From positions 1-64,000 of the forward strand of contig DEZK01000027.1 in assembly GCA_002365175.1 (NCBI GenBank): a stretch of DNA of 64,000 bases, given 5' to 3'. Shown piece after piece: positions 8,560 to 19,062 of this stretch; the first letter of the stretch is position 1; every line of letters starts with the position of its first letter. Below the pieces are notes generated by a model, which made no database searches, was not told the origin of the DNA, and worked only from the letters and a program-made list of their open reading frames with translations. A program made the position numbers and the translations under genes. Source of the stretch: Raskinella chloraquaticus (SeqCode) (GTDB taxonomy: Bacteria; Pseudomonadota; Alphaproteobacteria; Rhizobiales; UBA4765).

Positions 8560-9877
8560 GGACAAAACCACAAAGGATATTTCGGGGCCACAGGGTGACA
8601 CGACACCGCGCCGCGCCCGACGTCAAGCGGGGCCTGCGCATGTCAGTGCGGCGCGCCCGCATGTGGTGATCGCCGGCGCGGGCATGGTCGGCCTGTCGCT
8701 GGCGCTGGCGCTTCATCAGGCAAGCGGTGGCATTTTCAGGGTGCGGCTGGTTGATCCGGGGTTTGGCAAGCCGCCGCGCACCGATGGCCGGGCGTCGGCG
8801 ATCGCGGCTGGCGCGCGGCGCATGCTCTGTGAGCTTGGTGCCTGGCCTGAGGCTGCCGACACGCAGGCAATCACCGACATGATCGTCACCGACAGCCGGC
8901 TGGATGACGGGGTGCGGCCAACCCTGCTTACTTTTGCCGGCGAAGCGAGCGAGGGCGAGCCGTTTGCCCACATGGTCGAAAACGCCGTTCTCGCCGCACG
9001 GCTCACGGCCGCGCTCGCGGCAACCGATGTGGTGCAGCAATCAGGCAGTATTGCCTCTCTGGAGCGCCACCCCTCGCACGTTGATATCCGGCTTGATGAT
9101 GGTGAGCGTCTGGCGGCGGATGTGGTGCTTGCCTGCGATGGCGCGCGCTCGCGCCTGAGGACTGACGCCGGCATTCGCATGGTTGGCTGGGATTACGACC
9201 AATCCGCCATCGTCACCACGCTTCTTCATGACGAGCCGCATCACGGGCGAGCGGAAGAGCATTTTCTCCCCGCCGGGCCTTTTGCCATTCTGCCACTCAA
9301 TGACGACGCACAAGGGCGCCATCGCTCATCGCTGGTGTGGACAGAAAAAAGCCGGGAGGCGACGCGTCTCATGGCGCTCGATGATGACGGTTTTCATGAG
9401 GCGCTTCTCCAACGCTTTGGCCATCATCTGGGACGGGTGCGCGCGGGCGCTCAGCGCTTTTCCTATCCGCTGGCGATGAAGGTGGCGCGGCGCTTCGTTG
9501 CCGACCGGCTGGCGCTGGTTGGCGATGCGGCCCACATCATCCATCCGATCGCCGGTCAGGGGCTCAATCTCGGATTTCGGGACGCTGCGGCGCTGACCCA
9601 GGTGATGGTCGAGGCTTTTCGGCTGGGAGAGGATTTCGGCAATCTCGCCATCCTCGAGCGCTACGAGCGCTGGCGGCGATTCGACACGCTCGCCATGGGT
9701 TTTGCGACCGACGGGCTCAACCGGCTTTTTTCAAACGATATTGGCGTCATTCGTGGTCTTCGCGATCTAGGGCTTGGTATTGTCGATCGTTTGCCACGGC
9801 TCAAATCGGTGTTTATCGGCAATGCCTCGGGGCTTGTTGGTGACGTGCCCCGACTGCTCCAGGGGCAGCCGATCTAA
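8558..9877 (+). CDS. UbiH/UbiF/VisC-family FAD hydroxylase
   Basis: The 439-residue flavoprotein monooxygenase probably hydroxylates the aromatic ring of a ubiquinone precursor. It has the dinucleotide-binding motif GAGMVG at residues 40-45, a middle DGARSRLR motif, and the FAD-ribityl motif GDAAHIIHPIAGQGLN in the last third. About 35 residues precede the flavin fold, which is slightly long. The start ATG at 8558 has GGAGG very close upstream; no better in-frame ATG occurs before the fold. Which ring position (UbiH, UbiF or the alphaproteobacterial UbiL type) cannot be decided by eye. Confidence 0.85.
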   Translation: MDKTTKDISGPQGDTTPRRARRQAGPAHVSAARPHVVIAGAGMVGLSLALALHQASGGIFRVRLVDPGFGKPPRTDGRASAIAAGARRMLCELGAWPEAADTQAITDMIVTDSRLDDGVRPTLLTFAGEASEGEPFAHMVENAVLAARLTAALAATDVVQQSGSIASLERHPSHVDIRLDDGERLAADVVLACDGARSRLRTDAGIRMVGWDYDQSAIVTTLLHDEPHHGRAEEHFLPAGPFAILPLNDDAQGRHRSSLVWTEKSREATRLMALDDDGFHEALLQRFGHHLGRVRAGAQRFSYPLAMKVARRFVADRLALVGDAAHIIHPIAGQGLNLGFRDAAALTQVMVEAFRLGEDFGNLAILERYERWRRFDTLAMGFATDGLNRLFSNDIGVIRGLRDLGLGIVDRLPRLKSVFIGNASGLVGDVPRLLQGQPI

Positions 9878-10068
9878 TCCAGCTTGCGTGCTTCTTCCGG
9901 CAGCATGATGGGAATGCCATCGCGGATCGGATAGGCAAGTTTGGCGGACAGCGAGACCAGCTCCTGCGCCTCGCGATTGTAGCGCAGAGTGTCCTTGGTG
10001 AGCGGACAGACCAGCAGTTCAAGGAGACGAGGATCGATCTCGGTTTTCGGTGCAGCCATGTCAGTCAT
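9874..10068 (-). CDS. Trm112-like small protein lacking the zinc cysteines
   Basis: The 64-residue protein matches the Trm112/YcaR family through LLELLVCPLTKDTL, ELVSLSAKLAYPIRDGIPIML and PEEAR. E. coli YcaR carries a CPVC pair and a further Cys; here the pair reads CPLT and the later Cys is Ser, so the zinc site is gone. In other organisms Trm112 proteins activate methyltransferases. The gene overlaps the end of the FAD hydroxylase tail to tail by four bases and is the last gene of the CnoX/LON operon. Confidence 0.8.
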   Translation of the reverse strand: MTDMAAPKTEIDPRLLELLVCPLTKDTLRYNREAQELVSLSAKLAYPIRDGIPIMLPEEARKLD

Positions 10069-10094
10069 CCTCTCGCAGCGTCGGGCGCTGATGT

Positions 10095-10766
10095 TCAGTT
10101 CAGGTTCTGGTTTTCCTCACCGGCCTGGCGGGCCAGTGACATCTCGGTCATCGCCACCAGCATTTCGGCGCGGTTGGCAAGTGTCACCGCCTCAAGCAGA
10201 GCCTGTTTTTCGCGCGGACCATAGGGCGCCATCATCGACAGAGCCGTCACCAACGCCTCATTCGGCGCCTGGTCGATGCCCTCCCAGTCCGCTTGCAGAT
10301 TGTTTGCCTCAAGATAGTGCGAGAAGGTACTCAGCAGGAGCTTGCGATTGACGCTTTCCTCGCCAAGTCGCGGCTGCAGATCGTCGGCAAACCGCTCATA
10401 ACTGACGCGGCATTGGCGATAGGGAGTCAGCGCAGCCAGTTCCTCGGCGACGTCAAATCGGCATATGCCGGTCAGTGACAGAAGATAGCGGCCATCGCCC
10501 GATTCCTGAAAGGCCGTGAGCCGGCCGATGCAGCCAACCGCGCAGAGCGATGGATTGGTGTCGTGCCGGTCGCTGTCGAGGGCCGGCTGGATCATCCCGA
10601 TCGTGCGATGACCGGCGAGAACGGCATCCACCATGGCGATGTAGCGCTGCTCGAAAATATTCAAAGGCAGATCGCCGCGCGGTAACAGCAGCACGCCGCT
10701 CAAGGGAAATACCGGGATGACAGGAGGAAGCTCGTCAATCGTCTGCGCAAGTATATTGATCGGCAT
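10095..10766 (-). CDS. LON substrate-binding-domain protein
   Basis: The 223-residue protein consists only of the N-terminal LON/PUA-like domain (IPVFPLSGVLLLPRGDLPLNIFEQRY near the start, here cited in part) without the AAA+ or Ser-Lys protease parts. The start at 10766 has GGGGAG seven bases upstream. Frames that run further upstream are overlap with the thioredoxin gene. Stand-alone LON-domain proteins are common in alphaproteobacteria and are of unknown function; peptide or client binding is inferred from the domain. It lies 16 bases downstream of the CnoX gene, which suggests a link to protein quality control. Confidence 0.85.
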   Translation of the reverse strand: MPINILAQTIDELPPVIPVFPLSGVLLLPRGDLPLNIFEQRYIAMVDAVLAGHRTIGMIQPALDSDRHDTNPSLCAVGCIGRLTAFQESGDGRYLLSLTGICRFDVAEELAALTPYRQCRVSYERFADDLQPRLGEESVNRKLLLSTFSHYLEANNLQADWEGIDQAPNEALVTALSMMAPYGPREKQALLEAVTLANRAEMLVAMTEMSLARQAGEENQNLN

Positions 10767-10782
10767 TTGCTCTCCCCTTGTG

Positions 10783-11685
10783 TCAGGAAAAGAGAATGGC
10801 CGACAGGCGGCGCCTGCCGTAAAGCGTTGCGTCAGCGTCAAAACCCCAGGCGGCAAAGAACTGCACAAGCTGTTTGCGGGCGGCCTCTTCGTTCCACTCC
10901 TTGTCGCGACGCACCAGATCGATGAGATGGTCGACGGCCTCCTCGCGCCTGCCGGCGGCAGCCAGACCAAGCGCCAGGTCAAAGCGCGCCTGATGGTCAA
11001 GCGGATTGGCCTCGATGCGCGCAAACAGCGGACCAAGATCACCAAGCGACGCCGTTTTCTCGGCAAGATCGATGGCGGCACGAACGGCGGCAACCGGTGG
11101 CTTGTCGAGGTCGGGTTCGGGAATGGTTGCAAGCATGCCTTTTGCCTTGTCGACGTCACCGACCAGCAGATAGGCCTGCGCCAGGCCGGCAAGCGCGCGC
11201 ACATTCTTGTCGTCGATGGCAAGCGCCTCGGTGAAGGCTTCGACAGCTGCCGCCGCCTCACCATCGGCCAGAAGCGCGTCGCCCGCCTCCAGCGTGTGTT
11301 CAATCTCGGAGGGGCCGATGGTGGTGCCCGTCACCTGTTCGATGAACTGCTTGATCTGACTTTCCGGCAGCGCCCCCATGAACCCATCCACCGGACGGCC
11401 ATCCTTGAAGGCAATGACAGCGGGAATGGATTTGATGCCCATCTGGCCGGGAATGGCCGGGTGCTCGTCGATGTTCATTTTGACGAGTTTGACCTTACCC
11501 TGCGCAGCAGCAATGACTTTTTCCAGCACCGGCGTCAGCTGCTTGCACGGCCCGCACCATGGCGCCCAGAAATCGACTAGGACCGGTTGCGCCCGCGATT
11601 CCTCAATCACATCAGCGGCGAACGTTTTCGTCGTCGTGTCTTTGATGGCGTTTGCAGGGGTAGCTGGCTGGCTTGGCGTCAACAT
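10783..11685 (-). CDS. Thioredoxin-TPR co-chaperone (CnoX/YbbN family)
   Basis: The 300-residue protein has an N-terminal thioredoxin domain (about residues 15-120) with an intact active site WCGPC at Cys44 and Cys47. A C-terminal tetratricopeptide region follows (about 125-300). This is the architecture of E. coli CnoX/YbbN, a holdase that hands clients to GroEL and DnaK. Unlike E. coli CnoX, which has lost the first Cys, this protein keeps both and could also be a true oxidoreductase, as reported for alphaproteobacterial homologues. It is the first gene of a tight three-gene operon with the LON-domain and Trm112-like proteins. Confidence 0.87.
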   Translation of the reverse strand: MLTPSQPATPANAIKDTTTKTFAADVIEESRAQPVLVDFWAPWCGPCKQLTPVLEKVIAAAQGKVKLVKMNIDEHPAIPGQMGIKSIPAVIAFKDGRPVDGFMGALPESQIKQFIEQVTGTTIGPSEIEHTLEAGDALLADGEAAAAVEAFTEALAIDDKNVRALAGLAQAYLLVGDVDKAKGMLATIPEPDLDKPPVAAVRAAIDLAEKTASLGDLGPLFARIEANPLDHQARFDLALGLAAAGRREEAVDHLIDLVRRDKEWNEEAARKQLVQFFAAWGFDADATLYGRRRLSAILFS

Positions 11686-11793
11686 GGCAGCGGTTTGCTT
11701 TCGTTGGTCGGTGCTGACATGGGAATGGCAGCAGAAAAATCAAGGAGGCGGCACTGGCGCCGCCGCTCTGTCCCTCTTCGTTTGCCCCGTTCT

Positions 11794-12300
11794 TCACACA
11801 AGATCAATGGTGCGTGGCTGGTAGCCAAGCCCGTTCAGAAACACCATCAGGTCAACGCGTGCCAGCGTCGTCGTCATGGTGTTGGTCAACGGGTGATAGC
11901 TCAGCTGCTCGTGAGTAAGCATGGCAGCGTCGAGCAGCACCGTGACGCGGCGCTCATGATCATTGATGAGGGCAAAGGGCGATACCGACCCTGGCGTGAC
12001 GCCCAGCACCGCCATCAGCAAATCCGGCTTGCCGAAGGACAGCCGCTTGCAGCCCACGCGCTTGTGAAGCTGGTTCAGTGTGATGACCGCGTCTTCGAGG
12101 GCGACGAGCAGAAACAACGCGCCCTTCTCGTCTTTCAGAAAGAGATTCTTGCAATGACCGCCGGGGATGTTGCCGCGCAGGCGCTGACTGTCCTCCACGG
12201 TAAAGAGCGCGGGATGGGTGACGGTGGTGGTCTTTATGCCCTGGCGGGCAAGTTCGGCCAGAAGGTCTTCAGGAGTAAAAGATTTCACCCTGGTCCTCAT
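11794..12300 (-). CDS. YbaK/ProX-family Ala-tRNA(Pro) deacylase (ProXp-ala type)
   Basis: The 168-residue protein is a stand-alone version of the editing domain related to YbaK. It has the characteristic segment IPGGHCKNLFLKDEKG and later SVSPFALINDHERRV and a C-terminal YHPLTNTMT. ProXp-ala removes alanine mischarged onto tRNA(Pro). Many alphaproteobacterial prolyl-tRNA synthetases lack the internal editing domain, so this protein supplies the function in trans. That role is inferred from the family; the ProRS gene is not in this window. No operon partner is obvious. Confidence 0.82.
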   Translation of the reverse strand: MRTRVKSFTPEDLLAELARQGIKTTTVTHPALFTVEDSQRLRGNIPGGHCKNLFLKDEKGALFLLVALEDAVITLNQLHKRVGCKRLSFGKPDLLMAVLGVTPGSVSPFALINDHERRVTVLLDAAMLTHEQLSYHPLTNTMTTTLARVDLMVFLNGLGYQPRTIDLV

Positions 12301-12416
12301 CCTCGCGGTTGTCGCATGGTGTGCAGCCAGCGAGCGTCGTTTTCACGATCAATGATGGAAAACGCCGCACGATATCGCGCACGGCGCTTCCCCGCCTTCC
12401 TGCATGCGGTTTTGTA

Positions 12417-14369
<1,953 letters not shown>

Positions 14370-14480
14370 GATTGTTCCCACCCTATTACCGCATTTTATC
14401 AGGCGACTTTGGACGATCCGGCTAGCGTCTGGAAATTAGCATAAAGGCGGTTTGGCGCAGCAACAACCTACTACCATCGT

Positions 14481-14499
14481 CTAGGGTCGGGACCCGTAG
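14481..14499. repeat. Imperfect palindromic intergenic element, copy 2
   Basis: GGGTC at 14484-14488 and GACCC at 14491-14495 flank GG. The 19 bases match the reverse complement of the element at 17-35 in 15 positions. It lies in the 176-base gap upstream of acs and downstream of the GyrI-like gene. A role in acs regulation, a dispersed repeat, or chance are all possible. Confidence 0.45.
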
Positions 14500-14545
14500 G
14501 GTGTTGTTGCGGTGGTTTGCGTTCGCCGCAGGGTCACAGCAAGGT

Positions 14546-15142
14546 CTATCGCTTCATGGCGATGATTTCGACGGTGCCTGCTCCGCCACCGACGGAAATC
14601 TCGCCCATGTAGCGCTCGATCACCACATCCTCGATGGCGATATCGCGATCCTCGATGAAGGATGACAATTCGTCATAGGTGGCATCGATATCATCATAAT
14701 CGCCGTGATGGATGATGCGCACCGCTTGCCCGTACGGCGTGGTTGTCAGGCCAAGACCCGGGGGAATAGTGGCGGGGCGTTCACTGAGGGGGACCATAAT
14801 CTCGACGCTGAAGCTGGTGGTTGCCAGCTGGTCGAACACCGCCATTGCCGGGCCGGCGGGGGCGATGCCCGCCTCGTTCAATGACTTTGCCATCTCGCGC
14901 AGGCGTTTGGCGACGAGATCCTGCAGGCGCCGTGTGTCGCCGGTGAGCCTGGTTGACAATGCCGGCACTGCGGCGAGCGTGACTTCGTCAACCTCAAGAT
15001 CATTGGGCGAGTTTCCCAGGGGTTGCGCGCGTTCGATGATGGTCGACGAGGCGGGTGGTGCGACCGGGACCGTTTCAACGCCCGATTGGGCAAGCGCTAC
15101 GCCTGCCGCCAGTAAACATCCGAGAGCTACAACAACGCGCAT
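14546..15142 (-). CDS. Exported GyrI-like (effector-binding fold) protein
   Basis: The 198-residue protein starts at the ATG at 15142 with a clear signal peptide (MRVVVALGCLLAAGVALAQ). The C-terminal 110 residues resemble the GyrI-like small-molecule-binding fold: an FSVEIMVPLSE strand, then YGQAVRIIHHGDYDDIDATY in the position of the family's HxGxYxxxxxxY, then a helix and VIERYMGE. In cytoplasmic relatives this fold binds hydrophobic ligands or gyrase. A periplasmic version is unusual and its ligand is unknown. It is divergent from dapF, with 102 bases between the starts. The fold assignment is by pattern only. Confidence 0.6.
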   Translation of the reverse strand: MRVVVALGCLLAAGVALAQSGVETVPVAPPASSTIIERAQPLGNSPNDLEVDEVTLAAVPALSTRLTGDTRRLQDLVAKRLREMAKSLNEAGIAPAGPAMAVFDQLATTSFSVEIMVPLSERPATIPPGLGLTTTPYGQAVRIIHHGDYDDIDATYDELSSFIEDRDIAIEDVVIERYMGEISVGGGAGTVEIIAMKR

Positions 15143-15244
15143 GCCTGTTATCCCGATGATGATCCGCCACTCTACATGCGCCCGTGGCGGGAACATGTCG
15201 AGACGGCCCTTCCAGCCGGAACGCTTTCGGCCTATATGGGCGCG

Positions 15245-16117
15245 ATGAGCACGCTCAACGGTAGGCCGTTCCGAAAAATGAACGGGCTTGGCAATGATTT
15301 CGTTATTTTCGACGGACGCGCGCACCCGATAACGGTGACGTCGGACGAAGCGCGCGCCATTGCTGATCGGACAACCGGCATCGGCTGCGATCAATTGATC
15401 GTGCTTGAGCCCTCACCCGCGGGCGCTGATGTCTTCATGCGCATTTACAATGCTGACGGGTCGCAGGTTGCCGCCTGCGGGAATGCCACACGCTGCGTCG
15501 CCCGTATAGTCATCCAGGCAAGCGGCAAGCCTCAGGTGGCGATCGAGACCAAGGCCGGGCTCCTCACCGCCAGCGCAGGCGGCGGGGATATCGTGACCGT
15601 TGATATGGGTGTGCCGCGCCTGGCGTGGAACGACATCCCGCTCTCCGAGATGTTTCACGACACGCGCACCATCGAATTGCAGGTGGGGCCGATCGATGCG
15701 CCGCTCATTCATTCACCGAGCGCGGTCAACATGGGCAATCCGCATGTTATTTTCTTCGTTGATGATCTGAATATCGTTGATCTCGCCAAGGTCGGGCCGA
15801 TGCTCGAGCATCATCCGCTCTTTCCCGAGCGCGCGAATATTTCACTGGCGCATGTCGTGGCGCACGATCAGGTGGAGCTCGTGGTGTGGGAGCGTGGCGC
15901 CGGGCTGACGAAGGCCTGCGGCACGGCTGCCTGCGCTGTGGTGGTTGCGGGTGTCAGGCGGCGCCTTCTCGACCGGGTGTGCGATGTCCATCTGCCCGGC
16001 GGCACTCTCTCCATCGAATGGCGGGCGGATGACAGTCACGTGCTGATGAGCGGGCCGAGTGCGCTCGAATTCGAAGGCGAGATCAGCGCCCGGCACCTCC
16101 AGGGCGCGGCGGCCTGA
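15245..16117 (+). CDS. dapF: Diaminopimelate epimerase
   Basis: The 290-residue, cofactor-free epimerase interconverts LL- and meso-diaminopimelate for lysine and peptidoglycan. It has KMNGLGNDFV at the N-terminus and the two catalytic cysteines, Cys78 in AACGNATRC and Cys225 in KACGTAAC. The start at 15245 fits the usual N-terminus; an ATG nine bases upstream is an alternative, and neither has a strong ribosome-binding site. It is the first gene of the dapF-mtaB-ftsY operon, an order common in Hyphomicrobiales. Confidence 0.95.
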   Translation: MSTLNGRPFRKMNGLGNDFVIFDGRAHPITVTSDEARAIADRTTGIGCDQLIVLEPSPAGADVFMRIYNADGSQVAACGNATRCVARIVIQASGKPQVAIETKAGLLTASAGGGDIVTVDMGVPRLAWNDIPLSEMFHDTRTIELQVGPIDAPLIHSPSAVNMGNPHVIFFVDDLNIVDLAKVGPMLEHHPLFPERANISLAHVVAHDQVELVVWERGAGLTKACGTAACAVVVAGVRRRLLDRVCDVHLPGGTLSIEWRADDSHVLMSGPSALEFEGEISARHLQGAAA

Positions 16118-16120
16118 GGG

Positions 16121-17362
16121 ATGAGTGACACAATCGAGGTCGCGACCTTCGGATGTCGCGTCAATATCGCTGAATCGGAAATCATCAGGCAGCAGGCAGC
16201 GGCAAGCGGGCTCGGGGCCGCCTATATCGTCAATTCGTGCGCGGTGACGGGCGAGGCCGTCCGTCAGGCCCGCCAGTCCATCCGCCGGGCCTTCCGCGCC
16301 GATCCGCACCGCCCGATCATCGTCACCGGCTGCGCGGCGCAGATCGAGCCGGCGACATTCGCCGCCATGCCGGAAGTGGCGCGGGTGATCGGCAACCGCG
16401 ACAAGCTTGTGGCTGATACCTACCGCCCGGCTGCAACGCAGCGGGTGAGTGTCAGCGATGTATTTGGCGCTCACCAGATGAAGGCGCCGGTGCTGTCGCG
16501 CATCGCCGGCCATACGCGCGGCTTCGTGCAGGTGCAATCAGGTTGCGACCATCGTTGCACATTCTGTGTCATCCCTTTCGGGCGCGGCGCCTCGCAGTCG
16601 CTGGCGCCGGACACGGTCGTTGCCGCGGTTCGCCGTTTCGTCGCGGCAGGCGCGCGCGAGGTGGTCCTGACGGGCATAGACCTTGCGTCCTACGGCGAAC
16701 ATGGCGGCAGCATGCGGCTGGGTGATCTCGTCCGCCACATTCTTGCGGCTTGCCCCGATCTGCCGCGCCTGCGCCTGTCCTCGCTCGACTGCATCGATAT
16801 TGACGCGCAGCTGATCGCCCTTTTCGGCGCGGAAGAACGCCTGATGCCAAGTCTGCATCTGTCGCTGCAATCAGGCGCTGATCTTATCCTGAAGCGCATG
16901 AGGCGGCGGCATGGGCGCAATGATGCCATCGCCCTGTGTCAAACTCTGAAGCACCGCCGGCCGGAGCTGGTGATCTCGGCTGACATCATTGCTGGCTTTC
17001 CTACAGAAACAGATGAGCATTTCGCTCAATCGCTGGCGCTGATCGATGAGTGTGTACTTGACCGGGTGCATGCCTTTGCCTATTCGCCGCGCCCGGGCAC
17101 GCCGGCAGCGCGCATGCCGCAGGTGAGCGCTGGCATCATCAAGGAGCGGGCGGCCCGCCTCAGATCGGCTGGTGATGCGGCGTGGCGGGCTTGTCTTGCG
17201 CGCCATGTCGGCAGTGAGCAACACGTCCTGGCTGAGCGCGGCGGCATCGCGCGCACAAGAGGCGGTCTACCGGTTGCGTCAATGGCCGGACCCGGCACGC
17301 TCACCACCATGCGCATCACCGGTCATGACGGCATCCAGCTGCGGGGCATCGCCACATGCTGA
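16121..17362 (+). CDS. mtaB: tRNA t6A37 methylthiotransferase MtaB
   Basis: The 413-residue radical-SAM methylthiotransferase converts t6A to ms2t6A at position 37 of tRNAs. The N-terminal UPF0004 domain carries Cys12, Cys40 and Cys71 for one iron-sulfur cluster. The radical-SAM motif CDHRCTFC has Cys142, Cys146 and Cys149. A weak C-terminal TRAM-like part follows, with RTRGGLPVAS. It begins three bases after dapF and overlaps ftsY by seven bases. Its substrate base is made by the t6A pathway that includes TsaD, whose gene begins at the window's right end. Confidence 0.92.
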   Translation: MSDTIEVATFGCRVNIAESEIIRQQAAASGLGAAYIVNSCAVTGEAVRQARQSIRRAFRADPHRPIIVTGCAAQIEPATFAAMPEVARVIGNRDKLVADTYRPAATQRVSVSDVFGAHQMKAPVLSRIAGHTRGFVQVQSGCDHRCTFCVIPFGRGASQSLAPDTVVAAVRRFVAAGAREVVLTGIDLASYGEHGGSMRLGDLVRHILAACPDLPRLRLSSLDCIDIDAQLIALFGAEERLMPSLHLSLQSGADLILKRMRRRHGRNDAIALCQTLKHRRPELVISADIIAGFPTETDEHFAQSLALIDECVLDRVHAFAYSPRPGTPAARMPQVSAGIIKERAARLRSAGDAAWRACLARHVGSEQHVLAERGGIARTRGGLPVASMAGPGTLTTMRITGHDGIQLRGIATC

Positions 17363-18294
17363 CGCCGCGCTCCTGGTGGCAGCGCCTCAAACAGGGGCTG
17401 TCTAAAAGTTCAAGCCGGCTAACCGACGGCATCCAGCGCATCTTCGGCGGACGACGCATCGATGCGGCTACCCTTGATGATCTGGAAGACGTGCTGATCG
17501 AAGCCGATATGGGGGTCGAGACGGCGGCGGCGATCACGGCTGCGTTGAAGCGCGAGCGCCTTGAAGGCGAGGTGACGCCGCTTGCTGCCAAGCGCCTGCT
17601 GGTACGCGAGATCGCCGCGAGGCTCGAGCCGGTTGCCAGACCGCTGCTTATTGACCCCGCACTGAAACCGCATGTGGTGCTGATGGTTGGCGTCAACGGC
17701 ACAGGCAAGACAACGACGATCGGCAAGCTTGCCGCCCAGCTGCGCAGTCAGAAGCGGCATGTGGTGATCGCAGCTGGCGATACGTTCCGGGCGGCTGCCG
17801 TCGAGCAGCTCAAGGTCTGGGGGCAGCGCACTGGCGCGGAAGTGATCGCGCTTTCGCAGGGCGGCGATCCCGCAGCGCTGGCGCATGAAGCCTATACGAA
17901 AGCGCGTGCGCAGGCAGCCGATGTATTGCTGATCGACACCGCTGGACGGCTTCAGAACAAGTCGGGGTTGATGGCGGAGCTGGAAAAGATCGTCCGTGTG
18001 CTGAAAAAGCTCGACCCCCTCGTGCCGCACAGCGTGCTGCTGACGCTTGATGCGACCACCGGGCAGAATGCTCTGTCTCAGGTGGAGCTATTCACCAAGG
18101 TCGCGGGTGTCACGGGTCTCGTTATGACCAAGCTTGACGGGACGGCGCGCGGCGGCATTCTGGTGGCACTTGCCGCCCGCTTTGCCCTGCCCGTGCATTT
18201 CATCGGCGTTGGCGAACAGATCGAGGATCTCGAACCCTTCGAGGCGCAGGCGTTCGCCCGCGCCCTCGTCGGCCTCGACGAGGCTGAGGGTTAA
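17356..18294 (+). CDS. ftsY: Signal recognition particle receptor FtsY
   Basis: The 312-residue SRP-family GTPase docks ribosome-SRP complexes at the membrane. The acidic A domain is almost absent. The N domain (about 1-95) is followed by the G domain with VGVNGTGKTTT (112-121), DTFRAAAVEQL, DTAGRLQNK, TKLDGTARGG and the closing FIGVGEQIEDL. The short form is typical of alphaproteobacteria. The ATG lies inside the end of mtaB (seven-base overlap), suggesting translational coupling. The stop overlaps the convergent FAH-family gene by four bases. Confidence 0.95.
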   Translation: MLTPRSWWQRLKQGLSKSSSRLTDGIQRIFGGRRIDAATLDDLEDVLIEADMGVETAAAITAALKRERLEGEVTPLAAKRLLVREIAARLEPVARPLLIDPALKPHVVLMVGVNGTGKTTTIGKLAAQLRSQKRHVVIAAGDTFRAAAVEQLKVWGQRTGAEVIALSQGGDPAALAHEAYTKARAQAADVLLIDTAGRLQNKSGLMAELEKIVRVLKKLDPLVPHSVLLTLDATTGQNALSQVELFTKVAGVTGLVMTKLDGTARGGILVALAARFALPVHFIGVGEQIEDLEPFEAQAFARALVGLDEAEG

Positions 18295-18986
18295 ACCACT
18301 TTCAGGCTGATCGCCGACAGGCCCTCGACCTCGCCCAGCATGACATTGCCAGCAACCACCGGGCCAACACCCTCGGGCGTGCCGGCGAAGATGATATCGC
18401 CGGGGAACAGCTCGTAATAGCGCGACAGATGGGCGATCTGTTCGGCGACATTCCATGTCATCGCCGAGAGATCGGAATTCTGCCTGATCACGCCGTCAAC
18501 CGATATGCGGATAAAGCCCTTGAGCGGATGACCGATCCTGGCTGCTGGATGGATGAGACCGATCGGGCCGGAATGATCAGCGCTCTTGCCGATTTCCCAT
18601 GGCTTCTTGGCGTCGCCCATCTGGCGCTGGAGATCGCGCCGCGTCATATCAAGCCCAACTGCATAGCCAAACACATGATCAAGCGCTGCTTCGACGGCGA
18701 TATTCCTGCCGCCCTTGGACAGGCAGGCGACGATTTCGATCTCGAAGTGGTAATTGGCGGTCAGCGGCGGATAGGGATGATCAACCGTGACGCCGGGCGG
18801 GCAATATTGCAGACAATCGGCGGCCTTGTTGAAGAAAAACGGCGGCTCGCGATCATCATTGCCGAATTCCCGGGCATGGGCGGCATAATTGCGCCCGACG
18901 CAATAGACACGGCGCACCGGAAAATGTTCGGGCCGGCCCTCAACAGGGATGGTGATGGCGGGAATATCAAACAGGGTGGCCGTCAT
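18291..18986 (-). CDS. Fumarylacetoacetate hydrolase-family protein
   Basis: The 231-residue FAH-fold enzyme has the metal ligands in HFEIEIV (two Glu) and VGLDMTRRD (Asp), and the typical YCVGRNYAAHAREFG and GTPEGVGPV motifs. The family includes acylpyruvases, fumarylpyruvate hydrolases and oxaloacetate decarboxylases. The exact substrate cannot be read here; acylpyruvate hydrolase is the likeliest because of the RNYAAHAREFG segment. The start at 18986 has AGAGGCG six bases upstream. It is divergent from yciB with 76 bases between. Confidence 0.85.
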   Translation of the reverse strand: MTATLFDIPAITIPVEGRPEHFPVRRVYCVGRNYAAHAREFGNDDREPPFFFNKAADCLQYCPPGVTVDHPYPPLTANYHFEIEIVACLSKGGRNIAVEAALDHVFGYAVGLDMTRRDLQRQMGDAKKPWEIGKSADHSGPIGLIHPAARIGHPLKGFIRISVDGVIRQNSDLSAMTWNVAEQIAHLSRYYELFPGDIIFAGTPEGVGPVVAGNVMLGEVEGLSAISLKVV

Positions 18987-19062
18987 GAAACGCCTCTTTG
19001 CCAAAGTTTTGGTTGGCAGCTTGTGCCATGCAGGCTATGCGGCGGCTAGAGGAAAAGAAACC

